NCBI RefSeq assembly: GCF_963169125.1
Contig: NC_084795.1
Span: 186,966,214-187,030,213 of the forward strand
Length of the DNA: 64,000 nucleotides
Origin: Humulus lupulus
Lineage: Eukaryota > Streptophyta > Magnoliopsida > Rosales > Cannabaceae
Reading direction: 5' to 3'
Of the stretch, positions 46,937 to 56,485 are shown in pieces; position 1 is the stretch's first letter; every line of letters starts with the position of its first letter. The notes beneath the pieces were generated by a model that saw only the letters and a list, made by a program, of their open reading frames with translations, was not told where the DNA came from and did not search any database. A program made the position numbers and the translations under genes.

Positions 46937-47556
46937 GCAAGTTGGTGAGGAAATTTTTGTTTAACTAGGTTTAACACAAGAGTACCTATATACATAGAGT
47001 AACTTTGAAATCTAAATTACTTTTGTAGATTTGATCATAAATGTTAACTTTAGATAAATGTTTAAAAAATTTATACTATTGTTTTTATGTTTCTGCTGCT
47101 GTTTTTATGTTTTTGTTGTTTTTTTTTTTTATCAAAATAGGCCAGGGAAATTGGCATAAACATTTGCAATTTCCGTGGTTAATACTTTATGTGACAGTTC
47201 TCAATTGACGCAAAAAATACTCATTTGTAACATTTGTGGCAGTGCCCCACTGATGCAAACCATGCTATAATTTGCATCAGTGGGGCACTGTCACAAATCT
47301 GCCATTTGTGGCAGTGCCCCACTGACGCAAATACTAGGCGTTTGCATCAGTGGGGCACTGCTACAAATGCCAGATTTGTGATAGTTGCGTCAATGGGGCA
47401 CTGCCACAAATGTTAATTTGTGAGAGTACGCCACTAATGCAAACGTCACTCTAGTTTGCGTCATGAAATTTTGCGTCACAAATAAAACTGACGCAAAAAC
47501 TCAATTGTTGCAGTTAAAAACTGACGCAAATGACTTGTTGCATAATTTTTGAATAC
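46937..47556 (+). repeat. Subterminal repeats of the CACTA right end
   Basis: About 250 bp of AT-rich sequence, then from 47180 many copies of 'tgacgcaaat' and 'agtggggcactg' in both orientations. These are the transposase-binding type of subterminal repeat. The small frame at 47234-47416 comes from the repeat and is not a gene. Confidence 0.65.
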
Positions 47557-47559
47557 GAC

Positions 47560-47830
47560 AGTTTCACCAAGCAACACGTCACCTCCAAAGTGGCGACACA
47601 TTGCCATACCACCTGGTCAACTTGCTCAAAATCACCTAAATCAACTCCAAATATTTCCAAACTTTTTGGGATACTTAGATGCCTCATTTCATCAGTCTAG
47701 ACCCCAAAGTTTAGTTATAGATGCCAACAACAAAAACTCAAATTATAATATAAAATTGTTAAGATGTTTTGCACCAATTTATGTTAAACATTGAACACGT
47801 TATATTTAACCGGTGATAACAATAATATAA
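47560..47830 (-). mobile_element. Family R repeat, copy 2, other half
   Basis: Similar to 2700-2990, for example 'atgcctcatttcatcagtct' here against 'atacctcattttatcactt' there, and the 'gcaccaa' block. It continues the copy at 41600-42043 after the CACTA insertion. Confidence 0.5.
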
Positions 47831-48443
47831 TATGTCATTTAATGTATGCCTCGTGCCAATTGATTATTAATGTGCCAACTTTTTTAAGGTAATTTTGGTT
47901 TTGGTTTTAGTTATGTTACAATATTATTTTGGCTTTGCTATGCCAATTCTTTTTTGGCTTTGCCATTCCAACTTTGTGTTTGCTTTTGTATATTAGAACA
48001 AAATTTATTAATCAAATGTACTTTATATATCATAAAAAATACATAACATTTCACTATAACAATATCTTAATGAATATTGTATAACCAATATCCAATTTTT
48101 TTCAATTATTCTATTCATCCTTTTAGTTAGACGAGTTAGTTGCTTCTTCTATTCTATTTCTTTTATTTCTTTTGTATATTTTATTTATTTATAAATCTTA
48201 TTTCATTTTTAAGTGACTTTTATTAGGTCAATCAATTTGAGATCTTACTTTAGGTGGAATTTTCGGACTCAACTTCTTGGGCCATGATGAAGTGTTATTA
48301 TTGTGTAAATTTTCACGGGCAACCTTTTTCATGTTGGTCCTAATGTTTATTAAAAGTTCTATGCATTGTCTTGAGATGCTTTCTTGGATGAATGAAATCT
48401 CTCACCCTCAGTAAAAAATTTCTATCTTAATGTGGTTTAGCTA
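47831..48443. other. AT-rich flank of element C, nothing recognised
   Basis: No gene or element end seen. The phrase 'ttttggctttgc' recurs at about 47930-47965. The last five bases, agcta (48439-48443), are the left half of the element C target duplication. Confidence 0.4.
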
Positions 48444-49207
48444 TGTACGCCCTAGTTTTCCCACGGGTTGTTAACAAGCTGAGACACGGCCTAATTATGA
48501 GAGTCGGCCTAATCATGTCTACCACGTGGACATCCCCAAGACCGGAGCTGCCATAGAAAGGCCCTACCCCTCAGCTCGAGATAACATAAGGGTTCGCCAA
48601 GAACAGACTGAGTTTGGACTCTGAAGACCACAGGTCGAGGGAAGCATCCAGCTCGTGGTACGAGCTAGAGTTAGAGGCTGTGACCCTTTATAAAGTCAAC
48701 CACGCAAGGTAAACGTGCATATATCAGACATCACGTGTCTGATATATCCCTGACTTCTCGAACACGCAGCATGAACGTGCGTATTCAGACACCCACGACT
48801 GGGTTGGACCGTGCGGCCCATTGTCCCCTTACCTATTGATTTGACCACAGTTATGTGTCAGGTTTAGGAATTAATCATGAATGTAACAGAGTTGACATGA
48901 TAGGTAAGAAGGTCACGGGATGACCTTCTTACCAACTCCAGGTGCCTTCTCCTATAAATATGGAGACCTTGGGAGTTACAAAGGGTTGGATTCTATTATG
49001 TAAAAAATACCCTGTAAAAGAATGCCAAGCATATAGCAATAATATCGACTGGTGGAGTAGAAGGATTTTAACCTTTGAACCACCTGAAAAACGTATTTTG
49101 TGTCACCATTCCATTTCTAAGATCATTCATCTATTTCGGTTCAACATAAGCACTGATCCCTTTCTCTTATCTTCTTAATTACCTGTTGGCGAAGAACCGC
49201 GTCAACA
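48444..49207 (+). mobile_element. 5' LTR of Tat element C
   Basis: 764 bp, TGTACGCC to GCGTCAACA. By eye it differs from the 3' LTR by about 18 substitutions, most of them transitions, and two single-base indels, about 2.4%. TATAAATA is at 48953-48960. Two perfect inverted repeats lie in U3: arms of 12 at 48719-48730/48736-48747 and arms of 13 at 48903-48915/48921-48933. The frame at 48942-49178 has no family likeness. Confidence 0.9.
48953..48960 (+). promoter_or_regulatory. TATA box of element C LTR
   Basis: TATAAATA, 20 bp past a perfect 13-bp inverted repeat. The same arrangement is kept in the 3' LTR (box at about 63342). It would start the sense gag-pol transcript. Confidence 0.7.
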
Positions 49208-49228
49208 GTTTGGTGCTTTCATTGAGAG
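49208..49228 (+). other. Primer-binding site of Tat element C
   Basis: TTGGTGCTTTCATTGAGAG at 49210-49228, directly after the LTR, the same as in elements A and B. Confidence 0.75.
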
Positions 49229-49262
49229 AAAGTTAGATTAGTGCTGTCGCAAACATCCAACT

Positions 49263-51480
49263 ATGGTGACCACTCGATCTAGACACGGTAACGAGACGGA
49301 ACAACATGATGGGCAGGAGGCTCATCATACCGCCATCCCCGGCGAACAAATTCCTGAGGTCCAGCAGTGGCTGGGCAAGAAACCGATGGGCCAAGATGAC
49401 ACTGGAAGTTCGGCGCCCCGGCCACCTAATCTGAACCCAAGTTATTACACGGCGGTGGAGATGGAGAATGCCCAGCTGAGGAGCCAGCTAGCAACTGCTA
49501 ATCAGCAGATCAAGGATGTGTTGGTCCGACTACCCCTTCTTACAACAGTCGATAACATCGGAAAGAGGCAAGGCGAGGCTCATAAGTCCCGCCGGGGTAA
49601 TCGGTCCAGACATAGCCATTCGGACAGACCTCCGACAGCCAACTCCATTCCCTCATCACACCATCGAGAGGCAAACTTCGAAGAAATGCCTAGAGCCGAA
49701 CAACAGCAGTACAACCGTTAGGTCCGAACTTCAACTCCTAGCTCCCAACCAGCCTCGAGCGCGCCCTTGAGAGCTCGAGGAAGTTCCAGAAGGAGATCCG
49801 GGGAGGGCTCACAGCATCAGCCCATCCCCACCAGCCATCCTGCGCCTCGTCCAGATCGCCAAGCGCAGGACCCGCAGGTTGGCAGGGCCGCGAGGCCCCC
49901 ACCTAACTTGATCTGACCTAATGGAACCAGGATCACGTCTCCGGTCAGGCATCCTCCCTCACCAATAAGATATCCATCTCCTCCTCGGCCCATCCGAGAT
50001 ATTCCAGCCTACGGAAATAGCAGGAGAAACCCACCATCCGCAGGGCCTTCCCGACGTAGTAGGGCGCCGAGATAAAGCACGGATCCTCACCACCAAAGGC
50101 GAACTCCGAGTTTTTCTAACGGGAGCTACTCGACCGGCAGTCGCCGGAGTGACCTCTCTGGCGGAGACCTACACCATCGTTTAAGCTCGGCGCAAAGTCC
50201 TCAAGCCACCCAGGGAGGCGACCTTCGAGATCGCCTTAACTCTCATAGAGGAGAGCCAGTAGGAGGTGGTAGCCATGCTCGTTTAGGGGGAGACCTGTCC
50301 GAAGTACGTACCGGAGGGAATGCCCCAAATAACCTATCTCAAGATAGGAGGGGAAATAACCCACCAAATATGTACAATGGATCCGGAGCTATTGAACAGC
50401 CCCAGAATAACCAAGGAAATCAGGACCAAACCCTCGAGTGCCTGGCTCAGATAGAGGAGCTGATGAGGAAGCTCCTGTCGGAGAAAGAAAAAGATGAATA
50501 TGATTGAGGGCACGAGATGGAGCTCATCGCCCCTAGCATAGTAGCAACGGCTTACCCACCTGGTTTCCGTATGCCGCACCTGTCTAAGTTCAATGGAGAC
50601 GGAGATCCGTCGGATCATCTGGGGATGTTCAACACCCTGATGATGGCCCACAACATCGGCCCCGAGCTGAGGTGTCTGATATTTCCCTCCACACTGATTG
50701 GACCAGCCAGGCAGTGGTTCAAGCAAAGCAAAAGACAATCAATCAGCTCCTGGAAGGCTTTCTCAGCTGACTTCAAAAGGGCATTTCGAGCCTCCCAGGC
50801 TACTCACATCAAGGCCGACTCTCTGGCCAACGTGAGGCAGCAACCCGACGAAACTCTGAAAGCTTACCTGAGCAGGTTCGCGAACGTCGCTGCTCGGGCC
50901 AGAGACGCGGATGACAGCTCCAAGCTCATGGGCCTGAGAACTGGAATCCTCGTCGGAGGGGAACTCTGGAAAGATATACAAAGGAAGGGAGTTAGCTCAG
51001 TAACAAATTCCTTAACAAGGCCCAGGAATGGATCAACCTGGAGGAGGCCGAAGCCTTAGCTGCAGGGACCAGCCAGGTCCCTGAGTAGCCCACTGGAGTG
51101 GGGACGGAGGTCATGGCAGTGACCCAAAATGCCACACAGAATAACCAGCTCGGTGGAAGCAAAAGAAAGGGAAGCGGCGAGAACAGCCAGCACGGCCCAA
51201 AGAAGAATAAGACAGGAGACAAGTTTAAGCCCGCTACGCGACTTATATAGAGCTCACCCACTCTAGGGAGAACATCTTCCTAGCTAATTCTACTCGCCTC
51301 CCCTGGAAGAGGCCGGTGTCGTTGAAGCACCAGAAGGGGAAGAGAGACACCTCCAAGTTTTGTCGTTTTCACAATGATGTTGGCCACAATACCGATAATT
51401 GTAGGCATTTGAAAGATGAGATCGAAACTCTCATCCGAGCCGGCCCCTTGGCCCAGTACGCACGGAGCAGGGTTCCAGCA
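49263..51480 (+). pseudogene. Tat element C gag, broken
   Basis: Gag polyprotein from the first ATG after the primer site (MVTTRSRHGNETEQHDGQ). A basic, proline- and serine-rich N-terminal part runs to about 50500. The capsid-like domain follows at 50560-50990 with MPHLSKFNGDGDPSDHL, AQ/ARQWFKQ and KRAFRASQATHIKADSLANV. A zinc knuckle at 51358-51400 reads CRFHNDVGHNTDNC. Stops in the main frame are at 49719, 49914, 50073 and 50505; frame changes occur near 51001, before 51316 and between about 51480 and 51540. The rest is well preserved, as expected of a young element. Confidence 0.85.
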
Positions 51481-51539
51481 AGTCGACCTACTCCGGAAGT
51501 CCCAGCCAGCCAGCCAACCCGACTCTCGGGTAGATCAGG

Positions 51540-53089
51540 ACGTCCCTCCTTCCGTGATAGGAGGAGAGATATCCACAATATCTGGAGGTTCGCATATGGC
51601 TGGCACGAGCAGGGGTGCCTTGAAGAGGTACGTAAACGAACTCAAGGTGCATAATGGAGTAGAGTTCGTCCCAGAGCAGCGCCTGCCAAAGAAGCAGCGA
51701 TTGGAGAAGCAACCGATCATTTTTATAGAAGAAGATGCGGACCACGTCCAGTTCCCTCATAACGAACCTCTGGTCGTAGCAGTTCAGCTCGCTAACCGGA
51801 GGGTTAGGAGGGTGTTGATCGATAATGTGAGCTCGATCAACCTTCTATTCTGGTCCACGCTGGAGAAGATGGGTTTGACTGTCACCGAGCTGAAGGCGAC
51901 CTCCATGATGCTGTATGGTTTTTCAGAAGAAGGATCAGCGGATATAGGCACAATTGAGCTGGTGATCACCCTAGGAGAAGGACCTCGGACAGTCTCCAAA
52001 CTCCTCGAGTTCGTGGTCATCGACTGCTCCGCCGCATACAATGCAATTTTGGGACGACCCACGCTCATAGCCTTTGAGGCAGTCACTTCCATTCGCCACC
52101 TCGCGATGAAATTCCCTACTTTCATGGGAATATGCACTGTCCATGGCGATCAGCTCGCTGCCAGGGAATGCTACAGCATTTCCATGAAGGGAAAATCGAA
52201 ACCCGGGCAGCTAGCAATGGCCATCCAAGGTGGTGGAGAGGAATCTCAGGAACCCTTAGCTGATCCTGAGATTGAAAAACCTCAGAGCGCCGAAGGGGAA
52301 AATATCGTCTTAAGTGAGGATATCGACCCCCGAATAGGCGAGGACAGATCCGAGCTCCAGGCTATTGAGGAGCTCGAGGAAATAAACATCGATCCGCAGA
52401 ATCCTTCACGGATGGTCAAGCTCGGTAAAAACCTCTGTAGCAAGAGGAAGGCGGAGCTGACTAAATTTCTGCAGGACAACCTGGATGTGTTTGCGTGGTC
52501 ACACGATGACATGGTGGGAATCAGCCCGAGTGTCATCATGCACACCCTTCATCTGGATAAAAGCGTTCCTGCAAAGTCCCAGAAGCAAAGACGCCGAGGA
52601 ACAACCCGGCCTGAAGCCTTAGAAGAAGAAGTAGCCCGGCTCAAGAAATGCGGCTTTATCCGTGAAGCCAAATTTCTGATTTGGGTCGCCAACCACGTGC
52701 TGGTCCCAAAGCCCAACGGGAAGTGGCGGACCTGCATCGACTTCTCCGGCCTGAATAAAGCCTGCCCGAAGGATTGTTTTCCATTGCCAAGGATTGACCA
52801 ATTGGTGGATGCCACGGCGGGGCACGAGCTCATGTCCTTTATGGATGCGTACTCAGGCTACAATCAGATCGCCATGAATCCGGCGGACCAGGAGCACACC
52901 AGCTTCATGACCCCGACTAACGTTTATTGTTACAAGGTCATGCCATTCGGGCTGAAGAACGCCGGTGCTACATACCAAAGGTTAGTAAATAGAATGTTCA
53001 CAAACCAGATCGGGAAGAACATGGAAGTGTACGTTGATGACATGCTGGTCAAGTCGAAGACTACCGATAACCATGTTTTCGACCTGTAA
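51540..53089 (+). pseudogene. Tat element C protease and reverse transcriptase
   Basis: A continuous reading frame of about 500 codons. After IGGEISTISGGSHMAGTSRG comes the aspartic protease with VLIDNVSSINLLFWSTLE: the glycine of the D-x-G-S-S active site is valine (GGG to GTG at about 51827), so the enzyme is probably dead. Then AYNAILGRPTLI, an acidic linker, WSHDDMVGISPSV, PKPNGKWRTCIDFSGLNKAC, SFMDAYSGYNQIAMNP, MPFGLKNAGATYQRLV, and the RT catalytic box MEVYVDDMLVKSK with both aspartates. A TAA at 53087-53089 and a TGA at 53093-53095 end it inside RT; the frame continues beyond. Confidence 0.9.
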
Positions 53090-53095
53090 GAATGA

Positions 53096-53732
53096 TTTAA
53101 GATACTACGGGAGTATGGCATGAGGCTTAACCCACAGAAATGCACTTTTGGAGTCGCATCGGGAAAATTCCTGGGTTTCAACCTCAATACCCGAGGAATC
53201 GAGGCAAACCCCGACAAGATCAGATCATTGCTCGAGCTTCCCTCACCCAGGTTGCGCAAAGATGTCCAAGGTCTGACAGGAAGGGTGGCAGCCCTCAATC
53301 GGTTTATTTCAAAATCCACCGATAAGTGCCTGCCATTCTACAACCTGCTCCGAGGAAATAAGAAGTTCGAATGGACAGAAGAGTGCGAAAGCGCTTTCCT
53401 CGACCTGAAGGCACATCTGGCCGAGCCACCCATATTATCCAAACCAAAAGCAGGAGAGCCTCTTTTTCTCTACCTAGCTGTCACAGAGGATGCAGCTAGT
53501 GTCGTATTGGTCCGAGAAGAAGACCAGATTCAGAGACCAGTCTACTACATCAGCAAGAGACTTCTCGGAGCTGAATCCCGGTACCCATTGATGGAGAAAT
53601 TGGCATTCTGCCTCATCACGGCCTCTCGAACGCTCAGGCCGTACTTCCAGTCCCACTCAATACACATCATAACCGATCAACCTTTAAGGCAGGTTTTGCA
53701 AAAACCTGAAGCATCGGGACGTCTGTTAAAGT
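53096..53732 (+). pseudogene. Tat element C RT connection and first RNase H
   Basis: Same frame as the upstream RT after two stops: GMRLNPQKCTFGVASGKFLG, ANPDKIRSLLELPSP, LTGRVAALNRFISKSTDKC, then the gypsy RNase H with LFLYLAVTEDAASVVLVRE and RPVYYISKRLLGAESRYP. In the Tat lineage this first RNase H is usually degenerate and a second one takes over. A one-base deletion at about 53733, just after SGRLLK, shifts the frame. Confidence 0.85.
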
Positions 53733-53733
53733 G

Positions 53734-54429
53734 TCCATCGAAGTCAGTAAGTTCGAGATTTTGTACACCCCATGAACTTCCATAAAAAGCCAGGCCCTGG
53801 CCGATTTTGTAGCAGAGTGCACAGGATTCCAGGAGGATCCTGCAGAAGACTCACCCCAGGTCACCGCGGCCCAGGCGTCGTGGAGGATCTTCGTGGATGG
53901 TTCGTCCAACGAGAACGGCTCTGGAGCTGGAATCATTTTGATATCCCCTGAGGGACATAGATTCCACTCGGATCTGAGATTCAGATTCAAAGCCTCCAAC
54001 AATGAGGCCGAATACGAAGCTTTGCTGGTCGGGCTGAGGATAGCCCAGGAGCTGAAGGCGAGCTTCGTCCAGTGTTTCAGTGACTCCCAGCTCGTGGTAA
54101 ACCAGGTTCTGGGTGAATAACAAGCACGAGGACCCAAGATGGCTGCCTACCTGGCAAAGGTAAAAGTTGAGCTGACTGCGTTTGGGCGAGGCTCAATCGA
54201 GCAGATACCTCGGGAGCAAAACGCTAACGCCAACGCTCTTGCCAAGCTCGCCACCTCCGGGGAAACGGAGACCTTGGGGTTAGTGCCAAAAGAGTTCTTG
54301 GATAAACCAAGTATAGAAGAAGCCCGGACGGAGGTCGAGATGATCGACCCTAGGCCGACCTGGATGACCCCCATCCTTGAGTATCTCACCCAGGGGAAGC
54401 TACCTGAAGGACGTAATGATGCGCAGTGA
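53734..54429 (+). pseudogene. Tat element C second (archaeal-type) RNase H
   Basis: After the tail ADFVAECTGF (with a TGA at 53773) comes the extra RNase H that marks the Tat lineage: WRIFVDGSSNENGSGAGI, NNEAEYEALLVGLRIAQEL and CFSDSQLVVNQV, carrying the first three acidic catalytic residues. The fourth, expected as aspartate in the N-A-D-A-L-A-K motif, is asparagine here (NANANALAKLAT, about 54222-54257). A TAA at 54118-54120 and a TGA at 54427-54429 interrupt the frame. This domain removes RNA from RNA-DNA hybrids during reverse transcription. Confidence 0.85.
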
Positions 54430-54432
54430 GTA

Positions 54433-55596
54433 TTGTATCAAGCTCCCAGGTATACGATAGTAGACGGGGTGCTATACCGACGTGGGCACTCCCTACCTCT
54501 CCTGCGATGTGTTCTTCCAGGCGAGACAAAGGCCATCCTGCAGGAAGTGAATGAGGGTTTTTGCGGAGATCACACTGAGGGGCAAAGCTTGGCCTTGAAG
54601 GTCCTGAGGCAAGGATATTACTGGCCCACTCTGTCCAAGGATTCGATCTCTTATGTCAAAAAATGCGACAAGTGCCAGCGGTTCGCCTCAGTTGCCCGAG
54701 CTCCCCCAGTTGAGTTGAAGATGATCTCTTCCCCATGGTCATTCACAGTTTGGGGAATCGACTTAGTTGGTGCCCTCCCTACTGGAAAAGGCGGGGTCCG
54801 CTACGCTGTGGTGGCCATCGACTACTTTACGAAGTGGGTTGAGGTAGAACCTTTGGCAATGATAACTTCCAAAAAGGTCCTCGACATTGTGGTTAAGAGC
54901 ATTGTCTGCCGATTCGGACTGCCCAAGAATTTTTTTTTCGACAATGGGACTCAGTTCGACATCGACCTCTTCACCAAATTTTGCGAAAGGTACGGAATTG
55001 TGAAAAGTTTCTCCTCCGTGGCCTATCCTCAGGCGAATGGCCAGGTCGAGGCTGTCAACAAGACGTTAAAGGCAAGCCTCAAGAAGAGACTAGACGAAGC
55101 CAAGGGGGTCTGGCCAGATCAGCTCCCCCAGGTTCTTTGGGCATACCGAACCTCGCACCGGACTCCTATGGGTCATACTCCTTTCTCTCTGACTTTTGGG
55201 AGTGAGGCGGTCCTCCCCGTGGAGATTAAGGTACTTTCGCATAGGGTCCAGGCATACGACCAGGATCAAAACCACGAGCTACTTTGCACTTCCCTAGACT
55301 TCATTGATGAAAGACGAGAAGATTCGCAGCTCCAGCTCGCACATTATCAGCAAAAAATCACTCATTATTTCAACTCAAAAGTCAAAAAGCGCGCCTTCAG
55401 CATTGGCGACTTGGTCCTCAGAAGAGTTTTCTTAGCCGGGAAGGATCCCAAAGATGGAGTATTGGGACTGAACTGGGAAGGACCATATCAAGTCATCGAG
55501 GTCATTAAAGAGGGAACTTATAAATTAGCTCGGCTTGATGGAGCGGCAGTCCCACAGACTTGGAACGCCATCCATTTGAAGAGATATTATCAATAA
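54433..55596 (+). pseudogene. Tat element C integrase
   Basis: Open for 387 codons. The zinc-binding domain spans EVNEGFCGDHTEG to VKKCDKCQRFA: second histidine and both cysteines are present, but the first histidine (H-E-G in relatives) is asparagine. The core has all three acidic residues: WGIDLVGALP, FFFDNGTQFD and YPQANGQVEAVNKT. The C-terminal part carries YFNSKVKKRAFSIGDLVLR and LGLNWEGPYQVIEV and ends with HLKRYYQ and a stop at 55594-55596. It inserts the DNA copy into the genome. Otherwise complete, but it belongs to a polyprotein broken upstream. The frame at 54981-55205 is a shadow. Confidence 0.9.
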
Positions 55597-55719
55597 TTCC
55601 CTTGTAAGGCCTAAAAGGCCATTTTATATGTATTACGCAATGAGAATTGTCTTTTCGTATACGATTGTACATGTTTACAAGTGTAATCTAAAGTAACCAC
55701 GAAAGACCCTTTCCCAGTT

Positions 55720-55733
55720 ACTTGGGGGGCATA
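55720..55733 (+). other. Polypurine-tract-like sequence behind pol
   Basis: ACTTGGGGGGCATA, sharing the 11-mer CTTGGGGGGCA with the true polypurine tract at 62819-62829. It lies 124 bp behind the integrase stop, where an element without the extra 7 kb would have its tract. Confidence 0.45.
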
Positions 55734-55738
55734 TGGTA

Positions 55739-56485
55739 CCTGGATATAACCATGTCACCTTAAAGACTTAGAAGTTAATTCAAGTCGATTGATCATTGTT
55801 TTTCTTAAAAAATGCGAGATATTGATAGGGGATTAACGCGAACTAAGTCCTATCCTGGATTTAACCAGGTCATAAAACTTAGAAGTTAATTTAAATCGAT
55901 TGATCGTTGTTCTTCCTAAAGAGCATGAGATATTGATAAAAGTTAACACGAACTAAGTTTTCAAATTAAGTTCCTGGATGTAACCAGGGCATAAAACTTA
56001 GAAGTTAATTTAAATCGATTGATCGCTGTTCTTCCTAAAGAGCACGAGATATTGATAAAAGTTAACACGAACTAAGTATTCAAATTAAGTTCTTGGATAT
56101 AACCAGGTCATACAACTTGGAAGTTAATTTAAATCGATTGATTGTTGTTCTTCCTAAAGAGCACGAGATATTGATAAAATTTAACACGAACTAAGTTTTC
56201 AAATTAAGTTCCTGGATATAACCAGGTCATAAAACTTAGAAGTTAATTTAAATCGATCGATCGTTGTTCTTCCAAAAGAGCACGAGATATTGATCAAAGT
56301 TAACACGGACTAAGTTTTCAAATTAAGTTCCTAGATATAATTAGGTCACAAAACTTAGAAGTTAATTTAAATATATTGATCGTTGTTCTTCCTAAAGAGC
56401 ATGAGATATTGATAAAAGTTAACACAAACTAAGTTTTCAAATTAAGTTCCTAGATATAACCAGGTCATAAAACTTAGAAGTTAAT
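55739..56485 (+). repeat. 119-bp tandem array, first part
   Basis: About six copies of a unit that begins CCTGGATATAACCAGG, includes 'aaatcgattgatcgttg' and 'cacgagatattgat', and ends 'caaattaagtt'. Unit starts are at 55739, 55854, 55973, 56092, 56211, 56330 and 56449, i.e. 119 bp apart apart from the first. It is interrupted at 56485 by solo LTR M and continues at 58754. No frame. Tandem arrays in this position, between pol and LTR, are known from Tat/Ogre elements and can seed satellites. Confidence 0.9.

Larger units (their letters stand above)
42044..47556 (+). mobile_element. CACTA (En/Spm) DNA transposon, internally deleted
   Basis: Starts CACTACTACAAAAAAG, the standard CACTA terminus, at 42044. 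Both ends carry subterminal repeats on the phrase 'tgacgcaaat' / 'cagtggggcac' (42070-42310 and 47180-47545). The right terminus is eroded but lines up in reverse complement with the left. The three bases gac flank both ends (42041-42043; 47557-47559), the expected 3-bp target duplication. Without the 2.37-kb solo LTR inside, it is about 3.1 kb. The catalytic half of the transposase is absent, so it could only move with help from elsewhere. 42340-43780 is AT-rich with no gene. Confidence 0.8.
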
